DNA of 64,000 nt from CAVUCH01 sp963739995 (GCA_963739995.1 CAVUCH010000021.1:366170-430169), one strand, 5' to 3'. Positions 47,973 through 58,918 are shown, counted from the first letter of the stretch. A program made the numbers and translations. Notes: a model not told the origin generated them from the sequence alone.

Positions 47973-50900
47973 TCACGGGGTTCCGGCACTCCTTGGCAGA
48001 ATGGTCGTGTCATTCTTCGTGGCCCCAGGCGCGGAGGTGAAGAACGTGACGGGGCTCAAGACGATCTGGTCGATGGAGATGCCGTCCTCGCGCCGCTGGA
48101 CGCGAATCCGGTGCGTGCCTGATGTCGCGAAATAGACGGGCGCGCCGCGCACGCCGACCCCCCACCCGCTGTCGTGCCAGCCCCAGGCCGACAAGCCGCA
48201 CCCGGAGCACTCTTCGACGCTCAGCGCGATACCCGACGTCGAGCCGATCCGCCAGGCGGCCGCGTTGCTGGCGTTCACGCTGTCAGAAAACTGTACCCAC
48301 ACCGAGTCGTTGGGGTACGCGTTGTTCAGCGCCTTGCCCCGAATCCACAGGCGATACGCCCGACCCGCCTGCGCGTTGAACGTCATCTCGAAGTAGTCGA
48401 TCGGATTGGCGGCGGGTGTGGTCACCTTCGCCAGCCCGGCGTCGCGGTTATACAGACGGACCCCGCCGGCCGCCGTGCCGTCCGCTGTGACGGCCCAGGC
48501 TCCCTGTCGGACCGGCGCTTCCCCGGCATAGAGCGCGACGTCCTCCGGAGCCAGGCCCGACTGCGTCCGTGCCGAGGCCACGGCGCTGTAGGGGGAGTAG
48601 CCGTTCGCGTTGCCCGCGCGGATGCGATAGTAATACGTCGTGCCTATTGCGCGGCCGCTATCGGCATAGCGGGTCACGTTGGCACCGATCGTCGCAATCT
48701 GCACGAACCCGGTCGAACTGCTGGTGCTGCGCTCCAGGAGGTACTGGGTCTCGCCCGCCACGTCGGTCCAGGCCAGTGAGATTTGCGTTGGACTCGTCCC
48801 CGTCGCCGACAGCCCGAGGACTGCCGGGGGCGCGGATCCTGAGCCGGCGGTTCCGGCACTCCTCGGCAAAATGGTCGTGTCATTCTTCGTGGCCCCAGGC
48901 GCGGAGGTGAAGAACGTGACGGGGCTCAAGACGATCTGGTCGATGGAGATGCCGTCCTCGCGCCGCTGGACGCGAATCCGGTGCGTGCCTGATGTCGCGA
49001 AGTAGACGGGCGCGCCGCGCACGCCGACCCCCCACCCGCTGTCGTGCCAGCCCCAGGCCGACAAGCCGCACCCGGAGCACTCTTCGACGCTCAGCGCGAT
49101 ACCCGACGTCGAGCCGATCCGCCAGGCGGCCGCGTTGCTGGCGTTCACGCTGTCAGAAAACTGTACCCACACCGAGTCGTTGGGGTACGCGTTGTTCAGC
49201 GCCTTGCCCCGAATCCACAGGCGATACGCCCGACCCGCCTGCGCGTTGAACGTCATCTCGAAGTAGTCGACCGGATTGGCGGCGGGTGTGGCCACCTTCG
49301 CCAGCCCGGCGTCGCGGTTATACAGACGGACCCCGCCGGCCGCCGTGCCGTCCGCTGTGACGGCCCAGGCTCCCTGTCGGACCGGCGCTTCCCCGGCATA
49401 GAGCGCGACGTCCTCCGGCATATGTCCCGACGACGTGGTGACGGAGGCCACATTCGAGTACGCCGATAAGCCGGCGGCGTTGTAGGCGGCCACCCGGTAC
49501 ACGTGTACTGTGCACCAGCGGTCACCGTCAGGTCGCTGAAGGTCACCGCGTTGGGCCCCACCGTCGCGATCGACGCGAACGGCTGCCCTCCGGCGGAGCG
49601 TTCGATGCGGAACCCGCTCTCGTTATTCGACTGGTCCGCCCAGCGGAGATCGACCCGTGTGCTCGACACCGCGCTCGCGGCGAGCGCGCCAGGTGCGATC
49701 GGCGGCTGCAACGCCGCGCGCGGACCGTAATGCGTTGGCGGCGCGCCGAGCTCGTGGGCGCCAAGGTCCGGAGCGGTACCGGCAAAGCCGTCGTTGATCG
49801 CATCGACCGTGGCCCCCCCATCAACGGCGGGGCATCCAGCCTGCAGGGTCATGACCTGGGGCGGCACCGGCGTCGGAGCCGGGCCCGGCACATTGAACTG
49901 CTCAAAGCAGGTGTTCTTCCAGATACGCACGCCGTTCGCCTCGACGCCCGAGGCATTCGAAAAACCGAGCAGGGTGCCGTACGTCACGCCGCCATACTCG
50001 AACGGATTCGCGGCGCTGCCCCAGTCGAAGCCGTCATAGTCGAGATCCGTCCGCCAGTCGGGTGTGCCCGCGTCGAGGCCCCAGATCTGGCCGCCCTGCA
50101 CCGACACCCACAGGTTGTTGCGCGCGTACGCGCGCAACAGGTGATCCTCGTTGCAGCACAGCATGCTCGTCCCGGGCCACGCGTTGCCCCAGTTCACGAT
50201 GGTGTTGTGCAGCAGCACGAAGCGATCGGTCGTGCGGAACTTGAACGCGCCCTCTTTGTTACCGGCGATCTGGTTCCTGACGATGTACCAGGGGCCACCG
50301 GCCTGAGGCTGAAAGCTGATGCCATTGTGAACGGCATTGTGGATGCGGTTGCCCCAGATGCGCACGTTGGCGCGCCCGTTATCAGCCTCAATCCCATCGT
50401 CGGACGCATCGAAGATGTCGTTACCGAAGATATCCACGTTGATGTAGGGGTAGGAGATCCCGTCCGCGACGTTGAAGATGCGGTTGTGGGCGACGGTGTG
50501 GCCGCTCGTCGTGTTCAGGTCGATCCCCTCGCCGTCGAGGCTCTCGGACGACGCGGGCGTGTCGCCGCGAATCGTGTTGTCGGCGATGTACCAGTTGCTG
50601 CCCGCGCCCTGCAGGTAGATGCCGTAATGATTGTTCTCGAAGGTGCTGCGCGTAATCACGACACCGGCGGGGGAGTTGAACGACAGCACGGCGTAGCGCT
50701 GATTCCTGACCGTCACACCCTGGAGCCAGACGTAGCCCGCGAGCACGTCGATGCCATTCATCAGCACCTCACCGTCGCCAGCCGCCCTCCATACGACGTA
50801 GCTCGTGGCCGCACCACCTCTGGTGAACCGAATCCGGCCCCCGTACGCGCCGGCGTGCAGCAGGAACGTATCGCCCGGCTGCGCGACGCTCTCGGCCGCT

Positions 50901-51376
50901 GCGATGCCGCCGAACGGCGCCTCGGGCGAACCGGTGCCGCCGCCAGCTCCGGGCATCACATGGAAGATCCGGCCCGTCACGGGCGCACGAGGCACGGGTC
51001 GCGTCCGCTGGCTGATAACGCGGGTCTCACCGCCGCCATCAGGGTCGACGAGGGACAGCCGCAGGTCGTAGCTCGTGTCGGGAGCGAGGAACAGAACGCC
51101 GCCCGCCAGCATGTTGCTGCCGTTGAAATCGATGCGCACCAGCGGCAGCGCCCGTCGCCAGGCGGTCGTGCCGCTGATGCGGTAGTCCACCGCCGCAGTC
51201 GCATCATGATCCGTGTCGTTCGTGAGGTCCCACTCGACACCCAGCGAGTAGATGGTCGAGTACGTGCGAAGCATTCCCGGCGACACCGCAGCTGTCTGTG
51301 CCTGTGCGATGCTGCTCGAGCCGGCGAACATCAGTGCGATCAGGCACCCGCGCCGGTATGCCGGATGAATATGCAT
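47973..51376 (-). CDS. Secreted beta-helix protein with Fn3 and two CSGCG domains (frameshifted)
   Basis: One gene read in two frames. From ATG 51376 (CAGGGG upstream; signal peptide IALMFAGSSSIAQA) come a beta-sandwich, then a right-handed parallel beta-helix (about residues 150-470; NDIFDASDDGIEADNG, RIWGNRIHNAVHNG) like polysaccharide lyases, then a Fn3 domain. In that Fn3 an extra GT in the string at 49499-49506 breaks the frame; without it the reading is AGAQYTYRVAAYNAAGLSAY. The second frame (from about 49502) continues with CSGCG domain 1, Fn3 2 and CSGCG domain 2, to the stop at 47973. The corrected protein would have 1133 residues. The two CSGCG domains are near-identical. Probable polysaccharide lyase or binding protein; no catalytic residues assigned. 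Confidence 0.8.
47981..48548. repeat. Tandem duplication copy A (568 bp)
   Basis: These 568 bases match 48851-49418 at an offset of 870 bp with only five substitutions counted by eye. The repeat covers one CSGCG domain. The sharp borders and near identity point to recent duplication or ongoing gene conversion. Confidence 0.92.
48851..49418. repeat. Tandem duplication copy B (568 bp)
   Basis: Partner of 47981-48548. The copies are separated by 302 bp that encode a Fn3 domain without close similarity to the Fn3 upstream of copy B, so the duplicated block is the CSGCG domain alone. Confidence 0.92.
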
Positions 51377-51726
51377 GCTGCACACCCCTGGCCCAGGGTG
51401 GCGCTGCTGTCGCTGCAAGGCAGTCTACTGTTCGGAACCACGCCGGCGCGCAGCGCGCCCCTCGTATCGAAGAGGCACGGACTGCGCCAATCCCGCGGAC
51501 CGGATTTGTGGGAATCGACGGGGCCATGGGCGTGACTCGCCATACAGCATCAGTAAATTTTCCTTGCAGAGTTGATGGATATTTCGCAGCCGGCGGCGCA
51601 GCCAGCCTCGAAGCAGCGGCGTTCGGGTCCGTAACGTGTGACTGCTGCTGGCAGGCTTTGTGCCTTGGAACCGACAAACGCTCCGCGCCCGCACTAGACG
51701 TGCGCGCCGCCTTCTATGGAGGTCCT
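51377..51726. other. Intergenic between divergent beta-helix and protease genes
   Basis: About 350 bp, expected to hold both divergent promoters. The protease frame is open upstream to 51298, but that reading has no signal peptide at its start and bypasses the strong ribosome site at 51721-51725 region, so it is treated as non-coding. Confidence 0.4.
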
Positions 51727-54006
51727 ATGAGATCCGTCAGAAGCCCGTCATTGTTGGTGGGATCGCTGATGGTGATCGTTGCGTGTGGACTCACGCCGTT
51801 CGAGGCGACCGCTGCGCCGCGTCCAGCCGCCCGGCATCGCTCCACACCGACCGGGCGTGTCGCCATTCAGATCGCCGTCAACGGACTGTTTCTCACCGTG
51901 CTGGCCGACGGCACCGTCAAGCCGGCCAGCGTCACCCTCGGCACCGCGGAGCAGTTCGAGATCTATGACCTCGGCACGGGGCTGTTCGCCCTGAAAGCCG
52001 TTGCGAACGGAAAGTTCTTGGGTGCCCAGGCAAGGCAGCCGATCCTCGCGAACCGCGCGTCGATTGACCACACCGCGATATTTCGGCGGCTCGGCGCAGA
52101 GGGCGAACTCGTCCGGCTTCGGGCTGTTGGCGCCAAGGGCGTACTCTGCGCCCCAGAGGCGGGCACCGGTGCAATCGTTGCCGCGAGACGCTGTCCTCAC
52201 CGACTCGAGCTGCTGCGCGTGCAGTCCGTGCAGGTTCAACCACGTCCCAATTTCACCATCAAATCCCCTGTTCCTGGCAGCACTCTTCAGGCCACCACGG
52301 TCACTTTCACCTGGGACGCATCCGGAGACGACGCGTGGCTGAACGTGGGCACAATGCCTGGCGCATCCGACATCTACGCGAGCGGCTCGCTCGGACAGGC
52401 GATGGTCCACACAGCCACTCGCCTCCCGTTGAACGGGTCAAGGGTATACGTCCAGATTGGCCGACGCGCGGGTACGCTTGTTGAGCAGGTGAACGCCGAG
52501 TATGTCGCGTCCGTCCGCAAGGGCGTGGCCGTCGTGACCGACTTTGCTGATCGTCGTCTCGAGGATTGGACTGGATCGGGGATGAGGCAGGTCGAGGATC
52601 TCGCCGCGCAGCTGAGGAGCATGGAAGCCCATTGGGCGTGGCTCAGCCGTGGCGTAGAGAAGTTCCGCTGGGACATCATCCGGATTCAGCTGCCGCAGCC
52701 GGCAGTCCGGGACGCCTATGCCGGATGGGTCGACTTCAGGGACGCGGCCGTTACGCTCGCACGCCAACAAATCCAGACAGCCGACTACGACGTGAACAGT
52801 GACGGGGTCATCGATGGGATGTGGCTGATCGTGTCGAGCGGCCACGAGCCCGTCCCGTTCGCGATCGGTGGAGCGAGTCGCAATGCCGGGGCGAATCTCT
52901 TCGTCGATGGACAGGCCAGCGACAGCGTGATTGCCCGAGCCATTGGGAACTTCAACCACGAGCTGGGACACTGCCTCGGTCTCCCGGACATGTACGGCAC
53001 CTACAGCACGATGAACAAGCTGACGTTCATGAACGACAGCTGGGCGCTGCCCCCACAGGATTTCAGCGCCTACGAACGCGTGAAGCTCGGGTGGGTGCGC
53101 CCGCAGGTGGTCACGGCGACCACACGCGGGGTGTGGCTGCCCTCAGCGTCAGACAACCTCGAGGCGGTGATGGTTCCCACCGGTCACGCGGGGGAGTACT
53201 TCCTCATCGAGTATCGCGACCGTCCCGAGAGCGGCTACGGGTCGGCCGCCCCGGACGACTACAGAGGACTGGCGGTGTACCACGTGCTGGAGGGTTCCTC
53301 GATGTGGCAAGACCCGCCGGTTGTGAAGCTGGAACCCGCTGATGGAGACATCCAGCCGAATCAGCCGCTGGATCCTCACGACTTCGCGTACACAGAGAAC
53401 CCGGCCCTGCTGCGCCCCATGATCCTCCAGTCCTATTACGGAGACGGCGACGAGATCTTCCGGCTCGCGAACGTCGCTTGGAGTGACGGAGGCCTGCTGT
53501 TCGACATCGTCGTGGCTCCAGTGGCACCGCCTACGAACCTGCTGACGAACCCGTCGTTTGAATTGGGGGGACCAGATGTTCCCATCGGTTGGAGCACAGG
53601 GTCGTACGTCTCAAACGACGCCAGCTTCGTCTGGCCAAGCGCAGTTGCCTCAACTGGCATCGTTGGCGCCGCGCTCCAATCAGTGTCCGGCAATGACCTG
53701 TGGTGGACGCAGACCGTTGCGATCACGCAAGGTGAGCACTACCGATTGTGCGGCGCGCTGAAGGGAGAAACAGCGCATGGAGTGCAGGGGGACGTTGGTG
53801 CGAACGTGTCCGTGCTGGGCGGCTTCATCCGATCAGAGGAGATCTCCGGCAGTTTCGATTGGACCACTCGGTGTGTTGATTTCGTCGCGGACGCGGTACA
53901 GGCGGATGTCGCCTGTCGACTCGGGTTCTACGGGAGCACGGCTCGGGGAAAGCTCTGGTGTGACGATCTCACGCTGGAACAGATTCGTATTCGGAGCGCG
54001 TTCTGA
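51727..54006 (+). CDS. Secreted M6-like metalloprotease with beta-trefoil and C-terminal carbohydrate-binding-like domain
   Basis: A 759-residue secreted protease. ATG at 51727 follows GGAGGT. The signal peptide is residues 1-30 (SLLVGSLMVIVACGLTPF). Residues 40-165 look like a fascin-like beta-trefoil (RVAIQIAVNGLFLTVLADGT, KAVANGKFLGAQ). A short Ig-like part follows. The catalytic domain has the zinc site HELGHCLGLPD (H411, E412, H415, D421), preceded by DVNSDGVIDGMWLIVSSG and followed by LEAVMVPTGHAGEYFLIEYR, all typical of immune-inhibitor-A-like M6 peptidases. The last 160 residues form a jelly roll (NLLTNPSFELGG, WWTQTVAITQGEHYRLCGAL) of CBM4/9 type. It likely digests proteins or glycoproteins outside the cell. 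Confidence 0.88.
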   Translation: MRSVRSPSLLVGSLMVIVACGLTPFEATAAPRPAARHRSTPTGRVAIQIAVNGLFLTVLADGTVKPASVTLGTAEQFEIYDLGTGLFALKAVANGKFLGAQARQPILANRASIDHTAIFRRLGAEGELVRLRAVGAKGVLCAPEAGTGAIVAARRCPHRLELLRVQSVQVQPRPNFTIKSPVPGSTLQATTVTFTWDASGDDAWLNVGTMPGASDIYASGSLGQAMVHTATRLPLNGSRVYVQIGRRAGTLVEQVNAEYVASVRKGVAVVTDFADRRLEDWTGSGMRQVEDLAAQLRSMEAHWAWLSRGVEKFRWDIIRIQLPQPAVRDAYAGWVDFRDAAVTLARQQIQTADYDVNSDGVIDGMWLIVSSGHEPVPFAIGGASRNAGANLFVDGQASDSVIARAIGNFNHELGHCLGLPDMYGTYSTMNKLTFMNDSWALPPQDFSAYERVKLGWVRPQVVTATTRGVWLPSASDNLEAVMVPTGHAGEYFLIEYRDRPESGYGSAAPDDYRGLAVYHVLEGSSMWQDPPVVKLEPADGDIQPNQPLDPHDFAYTENPALLRPMILQSYYGDGDEIFRLANVAWSDGGLLFDIVVAPVAPPTNLLTNPSFELGGPDVPIGWSTGSYVSNDASFVWPSAVASTGIVGAALQSVSGNDLWWTQTVAITQGEHYRLCGALKGETAHGVQGDVGANVSVLGGFIRSEEISGSFDWTTRCVDFVADAVQADVACRLGFYGSTARGKLWCDDLTLEQIRIRSAF

Positions 54007-54139
54007 CACCAATACGACTCGAGAGTCGTCTTGTCGGTTCGTCTTCAATCACTCAGCGTATTCCGCTGCCTGTCTGGGCCCGCTCGTGAGGTCCGCTGGC
54101 TTCCGGCCGAACGGCTGAATCGGCAGCGTTGATGGTGAA

Positions 54140-56176
54140 ATGGTGAAGCCTGGTAAGCTGTCGGCCATGATTTCAACGAGCCTCCTCAGGAAGCGCGCGC
54201 GGCGCAGCATCCTTGCCGCGATCGCGGTGGGCGTGGTGGCGATCGCGGCGGGACAGGCCCGCGATGCGGGACGCGACGTCGTGACCCTCGACCTCAGCCG
54301 GCCCGGCCCGCCCATCTCGCCGACGATGTTCGGAGTCTTCTTCGAGGACATCAACTTCGCTGCCGACGGGGGGCTCTATCCCGAGCGGGTCAAGAACCGG
54401 TCGTTCGAGTTCACGGAGCCGCTGAGCGGGTGGCGACGCGATTTTGCCTCCCGCGGCGAATTGGTCATCCGCACGGACGGCGCGCTGAACGAGAACAACC
54501 CGCACTATCTCCGCTTGCGGAGCTACACGTCGGACGGGGGATTTGCCGTGGTCAACTCGGGATTCCGCGGCATGGGCGTCGAGTCCGGCGCCGAGTACGT
54601 GCTGTCGGCGTATGTCCGGGCGCAACCCGATGGTCCCCGGCAGCTATCGGCGCGGCTCACGGACGACCGGGGACAGCGTCTCGCCGAGGGCGCACTCGCT
54701 GGGTTCACGGGCGAATGGCAGCGGTACGAGACGACGCTGCGGCCGTCCGCGACTCACGCCCGCGCCCGGCTCGAGATTGCGCCGGGTGGCCAGGGCGAGA
54801 TCGACATCGACATGGTGTCGCTCTATCCCAAGGAGACCTGGAAGAATCGACCGAACGGCCTGCGAAAAGACCTGGTGCAGCTGCTCGCCGACATGAAGCC
54901 CGGGTTCATCCGGTTCCCCGGCGGGTGCATCGTCGAAGGCCGCCGCCTGGAGCTCCGCTACGACTGGAAGACGACGGTGGGAGACGTCAGCGGACGGAAG
55001 GCCATCGTCAACCGGTGGAACGACGAGTTCGACCACAGGCCGACGCCGGACTACTTCCAGTCGTTCGGGCTCGGGTTCTTCGAGTACTTCCAGCTCGCCG
55101 AGGACGTCGGCGCGAGCCCGCTGCCCATCGTGAACTGCGGGATGGCATGCCAGTTCAACTCGAGCGAGACCGCGGCTCTCGATGCGCTCGATCCCTTCGT
55201 CCGGGACGCGCTCGATCTGATCGCGTTCGCCAATGGCCCTCTCGAGAACCGGTGGGGCAAGCTGCGCGCGCAGATGGGCCATCCGGCGCCGTTCAACCTG
55301 AAGATGATCGGGATCGGCAATGAGCAGTGGGGGCCGCAGTACGTCGAGCGGTACAAGCGCTTCGCGGAGGCGCTGAAAAAGGCCCATCCCGAGATCGCGC
55401 TGGTTGCGAGCGCGGGGCCCGGCGCAGCGGGCAAGGAGTTCGAGTATCTCTGGACGAACCTGCGGCAGTTGAAAGCCGAGCTCGTCGACGAGCACTACTA
55501 CATGCCGCCGAGCTGGTTTCTGGCCAACTCGCATCGGTATGACGACTACGATCGCGCCGGCCCGAAGGTGTTCGCAGGCGAATACGCCGCGCAGACCTCG
55601 GGCGTCGCGCGTCCGGACAATCGCAACAACTGGGAAGCGGCGATTGCCGAGGCGGCCTTCGTGACCGGCCTCGAGCGCAACGCGGACGTGGTCGCGTTGG
55701 CATCGTATGCGCCGCTCCTCGCGCACGTCGATGCCTGGCAATGGACGCCGAACCTGATCTGGTTCGACAACCTGCGCTCCTATGGCACGCCGAACTACTT
55801 CGTGCAGAAGATGTACGCGACGAACCAGGGAACGCACGTCGTGCCCGTCGCCGTCAACGGGTCAGCGAAGAACGCGCAGGACGGACTGTATACGAGCGCT
55901 TCGATCGACCAGCAGAACGCCGAGGTGATCCTGAAGGCCGTGAACGCGACGGGCACTGCCCGGGAGGTGCGTGTTGATCTCAAGGGCGCCGGGTCGATTC
56001 AGGGGAACGCGCGGCTCATCGTGCTTGCGAGCGCCGACCTGAAAGCTGAAAACAGCCTGGACCAGCCCACGCGGCTGGCGCCGGTCGAGAAGTCGCTGAC
56101 AGCTTCGTCGAGCAGCTTCGACCTGACGTTGGATCCCCAGTCGTTCACCGTGATCCGGGCCAAGTATTCCAAGTAG
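54140..56176 (+). CDS. Alpha-L-arabinofuranosidase, GH51
   Basis: A 678-residue glycoside hydrolase that releases terminal arabinofuranose from plant arabinans and arabinoxylans. The N-terminal signal peptide or anchor is SILAAIAVGVVAIAAGQA. Family start: ISPTMFGVFFEDINFAADGGLYPE. A CBM-like insertion spans about 95-232. The TIM barrel has FIRFPGGCIVEG, acid/base E395 in GIGNEQWG and nucleophile E481 in FAGEYA. A C-terminal beta-domain follows (FDLTLDPQSFTVIRAKYSK). The start is uncertain: ATG 54140 or the in-frame ATG 54167, which begins closer to the signal peptide; neither has a strong ribosome site. Export and the neighbouring protease and beta-helix genes suggest degradation of plant cell-wall material. 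Confidence 0.93.
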   Translation: MVKPGKLSAMISTSLLRKRARRSILAAIAVGVVAIAAGQARDAGRDVVTLDLSRPGPPISPTMFGVFFEDINFAADGGLYPERVKNRSFEFTEPLSGWRRDFASRGELVIRTDGALNENNPHYLRLRSYTSDGGFAVVNSGFRGMGVESGAEYVLSAYVRAQPDGPRQLSARLTDDRGQRLAEGALAGFTGEWQRYETTLRPSATHARARLEIAPGGQGEIDIDMVSLYPKETWKNRPNGLRKDLVQLLADMKPGFIRFPGGCIVEGRRLELRYDWKTTVGDVSGRKAIVNRWNDEFDHRPTPDYFQSFGLGFFEYFQLAEDVGASPLPIVNCGMACQFNSSETAALDALDPFVRDALDLIAFANGPLENRWGKLRAQMGHPAPFNLKMIGIGNEQWGPQYVERYKRFAEALKKAHPEIALVASAGPGAAGKEFEYLWTNLRQLKAELVDEHYYMPPSWFLANSHRYDDYDRAGPKVFAGEYAAQTSGVARPDNRNNWEAAIAEAAFVTGLERNADVVALASYAPLLAHVDAWQWTPNLIWFDNLRSYGTPNYFVQKMYATNQGTHVVPVAVNGSAKNAQDGLYTSASIDQQNAEVILKAVNATGTAREVRVDLKGAGSIQGNARLIVLASADLKAENSLDQPTRLAPVEKSLTASSSSFDLTLDPQSFTVIRAKYSK

Positions 56177-56197
56177 ATCTGCCTGAGGCCCGCCGAA

Positions 56198-58916
56198 TCA
56201 CTCGTGGCGCAGCGCGACCAGCGGATCCACGCGTGACGCCCGATAGGCCGGGAGCGACGTCGCCAGGGCGGCGACGCACGCGAGCCCGGCGACCGCGATC
56301 GCGAACGTCCCGGGATCGGTCGGCGACAGACCATAGAGGCGGCTTGTGAGCAGGCGGATCGCGCCTGCCGAGACGGCTGTCCCAGCCACCAGCCCCACGA
56401 GCAGCAGCCATCCCGTTTCGCGCAGGATCATCCCCATGAGCGTCCCGTCGCGCGCGCCGAGTGCCTTGCGGATGCCGATCTCGTTCGTCCGCCGGACGAC
56501 GCCGTACGACAGCACGCCGTAGAGCCCGATGGCCGCAAGCAGCAGCGCGACGACGCCGAACGCGATCGACAGTTGCGCGAGCAGCCGGTCCTGCACGATC
56601 CGTGCGTCCACCGCCTCGGCGAGCGTACCCGCGCGCGAGATCGGCATGTCGGGCTCGGCCTGCTGCACGACGCGCCGCACCTCTCTCAGCACCGCCGTAG
56701 CGTCTCCCCGCGGCCGCACGATGAACGTGACGGCGCCGATGCTCGCCGCGGGCTGCGTCGCGGGCGTGTAGAAGCGGTGCTCGATCTCGCCGCGGAGGCG
56801 GTTCTGCCGTGAATCGCGCACCACGCCGACGACCTCGTAGGTGTGGCGTTCCTCCGCATACCGCTGCGTGATGTGAAGGCCGATAGGGTTGCGCCCATTG
56901 AAGAACCGCTTCGCGAAGGTCTCGTTGACGACGCAGACCGGGCGCGATCGGGCGCGATCCTGCTCGGTGATCTCGCGGCCCAGCGGCACGGGGATCCCCA
57001 GCGTCGAGAAGTAGCCGGGGCCGACGGCGTCGTAGCGCGATCCCGTGTCGCCGCGGCCCGTCGGCGTGTAGCCTTCGACGGTGATCTGATCGCCGTTGTC
57101 CGAGCCGCCGAAGAGCCCGTTGTTCGAGTAGGTCGCGACGCGGACGCCTGGCACTGCGCGGATGCGCGTCAGCAGCTCTTCGAACGCCGCCGTCTGACGC
57201 GCCGGGTCGTATCCCGCCGCCTGCGCGTCCACGCGCACGGTCACCACGCCGTCTCGCGAATACCCGAGATCGACGCGCTGCAGATTGAACAGCGTGCGCA
57301 CCAGAAGCCCCGAGCCCACGAGGAGCGGCAGCGAGAGTGCCAGCTGCCCCACGACCACGAGCTTGCCGACTCGCAGCCACGCAGCCGATCCGGCGATGCC
57401 CCGGCCCTCCTCGCGCAGCCCGGTCGTGACTTCGGTCCTCGTGACGCGCAGCGCCGGCAGCAGATCCCAGCATCACGCCCGCCGCGAGCGTCAGGAGGAA
57501 CACGAAGGCGAGCGTGCGAAGGTCGAGGGCCGCCGGCAGCGCGATCGCCGTGTCCGAGGCAAGATTGAGCAGGCCCGCGCGGAGCAGATGCGCGAGCGCG
57601 AGCCCGACGAGCCCGCCGCCCATCGCGAGGCACAGGCTTTCGGTCAGCAGCTGCCGAACCAGGCGGCCTCGACCCGCGCCGAGCGCCAGTCGCACCGCCA
57701 TCTCGCGGTGCCGCGCCGTCGTGCGCGCCAGCAGCAGGTTCCCGAGATTCGAACACGCGATGAGCAGCACGAGCCCTGCGGCGCCGAGCAGCACGACGAG
57801 CGGCTCGGCGAAGCTGCCGCGCAGCGCCGATGCGCCTGTAGCGGCGGGCTTCAGCCGCAGCCGCTGGTCGAGGAAATTCCTACGCATCGTCACGTCAGCC
57901 ACGGACCCGTAGTAGGCGGCGAGCCCCTGCCGGAAGATGACGTTGGCATCCGCCTGCGCGCGCTCGAGCGACACACCTGGGCGCAGGCGGCCGAACACGT
58001 GGAGCCACATGATCTTCTCCAGGCTCCCGGGCCGATCGTGCAGCCAGTCGCGCCCCGGCAGCACGATCGCCTGCATCGCCAGCGGAACCCAGGCGTCGGG
58101 CCGCTCACCGATCGTCTCGCCGAGGAACGCAGGCGGGGTCACGCCGATGATGGACAGGACACCGCCCCGCAGCGCGATCGTCCGGCCGAGAACGTCGGGC
58201 CGTCCGCCGAAGCGCCGCTGCCAGTACTCGTGGCTGATGACCGCGTGCGGGGCGGCGCCACCCGCAGGCTCCTCGCGCGCGTCGAAGGTCTGGCCGACCG
58301 CCGCCGGCACGCCGAGCGTCGCGAAGTACGACGCCGAAACCAGGCGGATGGCGACCTCTTCGAGCTCGCGGCCTCCGGCCACCCGCGCCTCGATCTGCTG
58401 AAGGGCGCTGCCAGACGCCATCACCGACGTGAACGTCGTGTTCTGGTGCTGCACCTGGCGGAACTCGGTGTAGGTCATCAGCGAGCGCTCACCGTCCTGC
58501 GAGCCGGCGGCGACACCCCTCGATCCGGGATCGGTCAGCAGCACGAGCTCGTGCGGGTTGCGGACGGGGAGCGTGCTCATCAGCAGCCCGTTCAGCAGGC
58601 TGAAGATCGCGGTGTTGGCGCCGATGCCGAGCGCGAGCGAGAGGATGGCGACGGCCGTGAACCCTGGACTGGCCGCGAGGACGCGGACGGCGTGACGAAG
58701 GTCCTGCTGCATGACGTGACCGTGCTCCCGGAGTGCGGTGGGTACGAGATCGACGAGCGTGCCGGCCCAGACAACCGCCGCGGCGAGCGGTCCGTCAGTG
58801 CGGCGAGCCTCGCGCAGCTGCTCGGTGAAGGCGCCGACCATGTCGCGCCCGTACTCGTGGCGAAACTGCGAGGGATAGCACCACAGCAGCGCCCGGTACA
58901 CGTCGGCGGATCGCAT
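56198..58916 (-). CDS. ADOP-type (MacB-like) ABC transporter permease, frameshifted
   Basis: Acidobacterial duplicated orphan permease, two FtsX/MacB units in one chain. The first frame from ATG 58916 has the N-terminal leader (YRALLWCYPSQFRHEYGRDM), the first helix (AVAILSLALGIGANTAIFSL), a MacB_PCD periplasmic domain, and three helices ending LLTLAAGVMLG. At about 57464-57468 one extra base shifts the frame; the other frame continues LLPALRVTRTEV, then VVVGQLALSLPLLVGSGLLV, a second periplasmic domain and the final helices, to RVDPLVALRHE at 56198. Removing one base gives 905 residues, the normal length. No ATPase gene is adjacent, as usual for this family. PadR lies 2 bp upstream and is the likely regulator. 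Confidence 0.87.
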
Positions 58917-58918
58917 CT

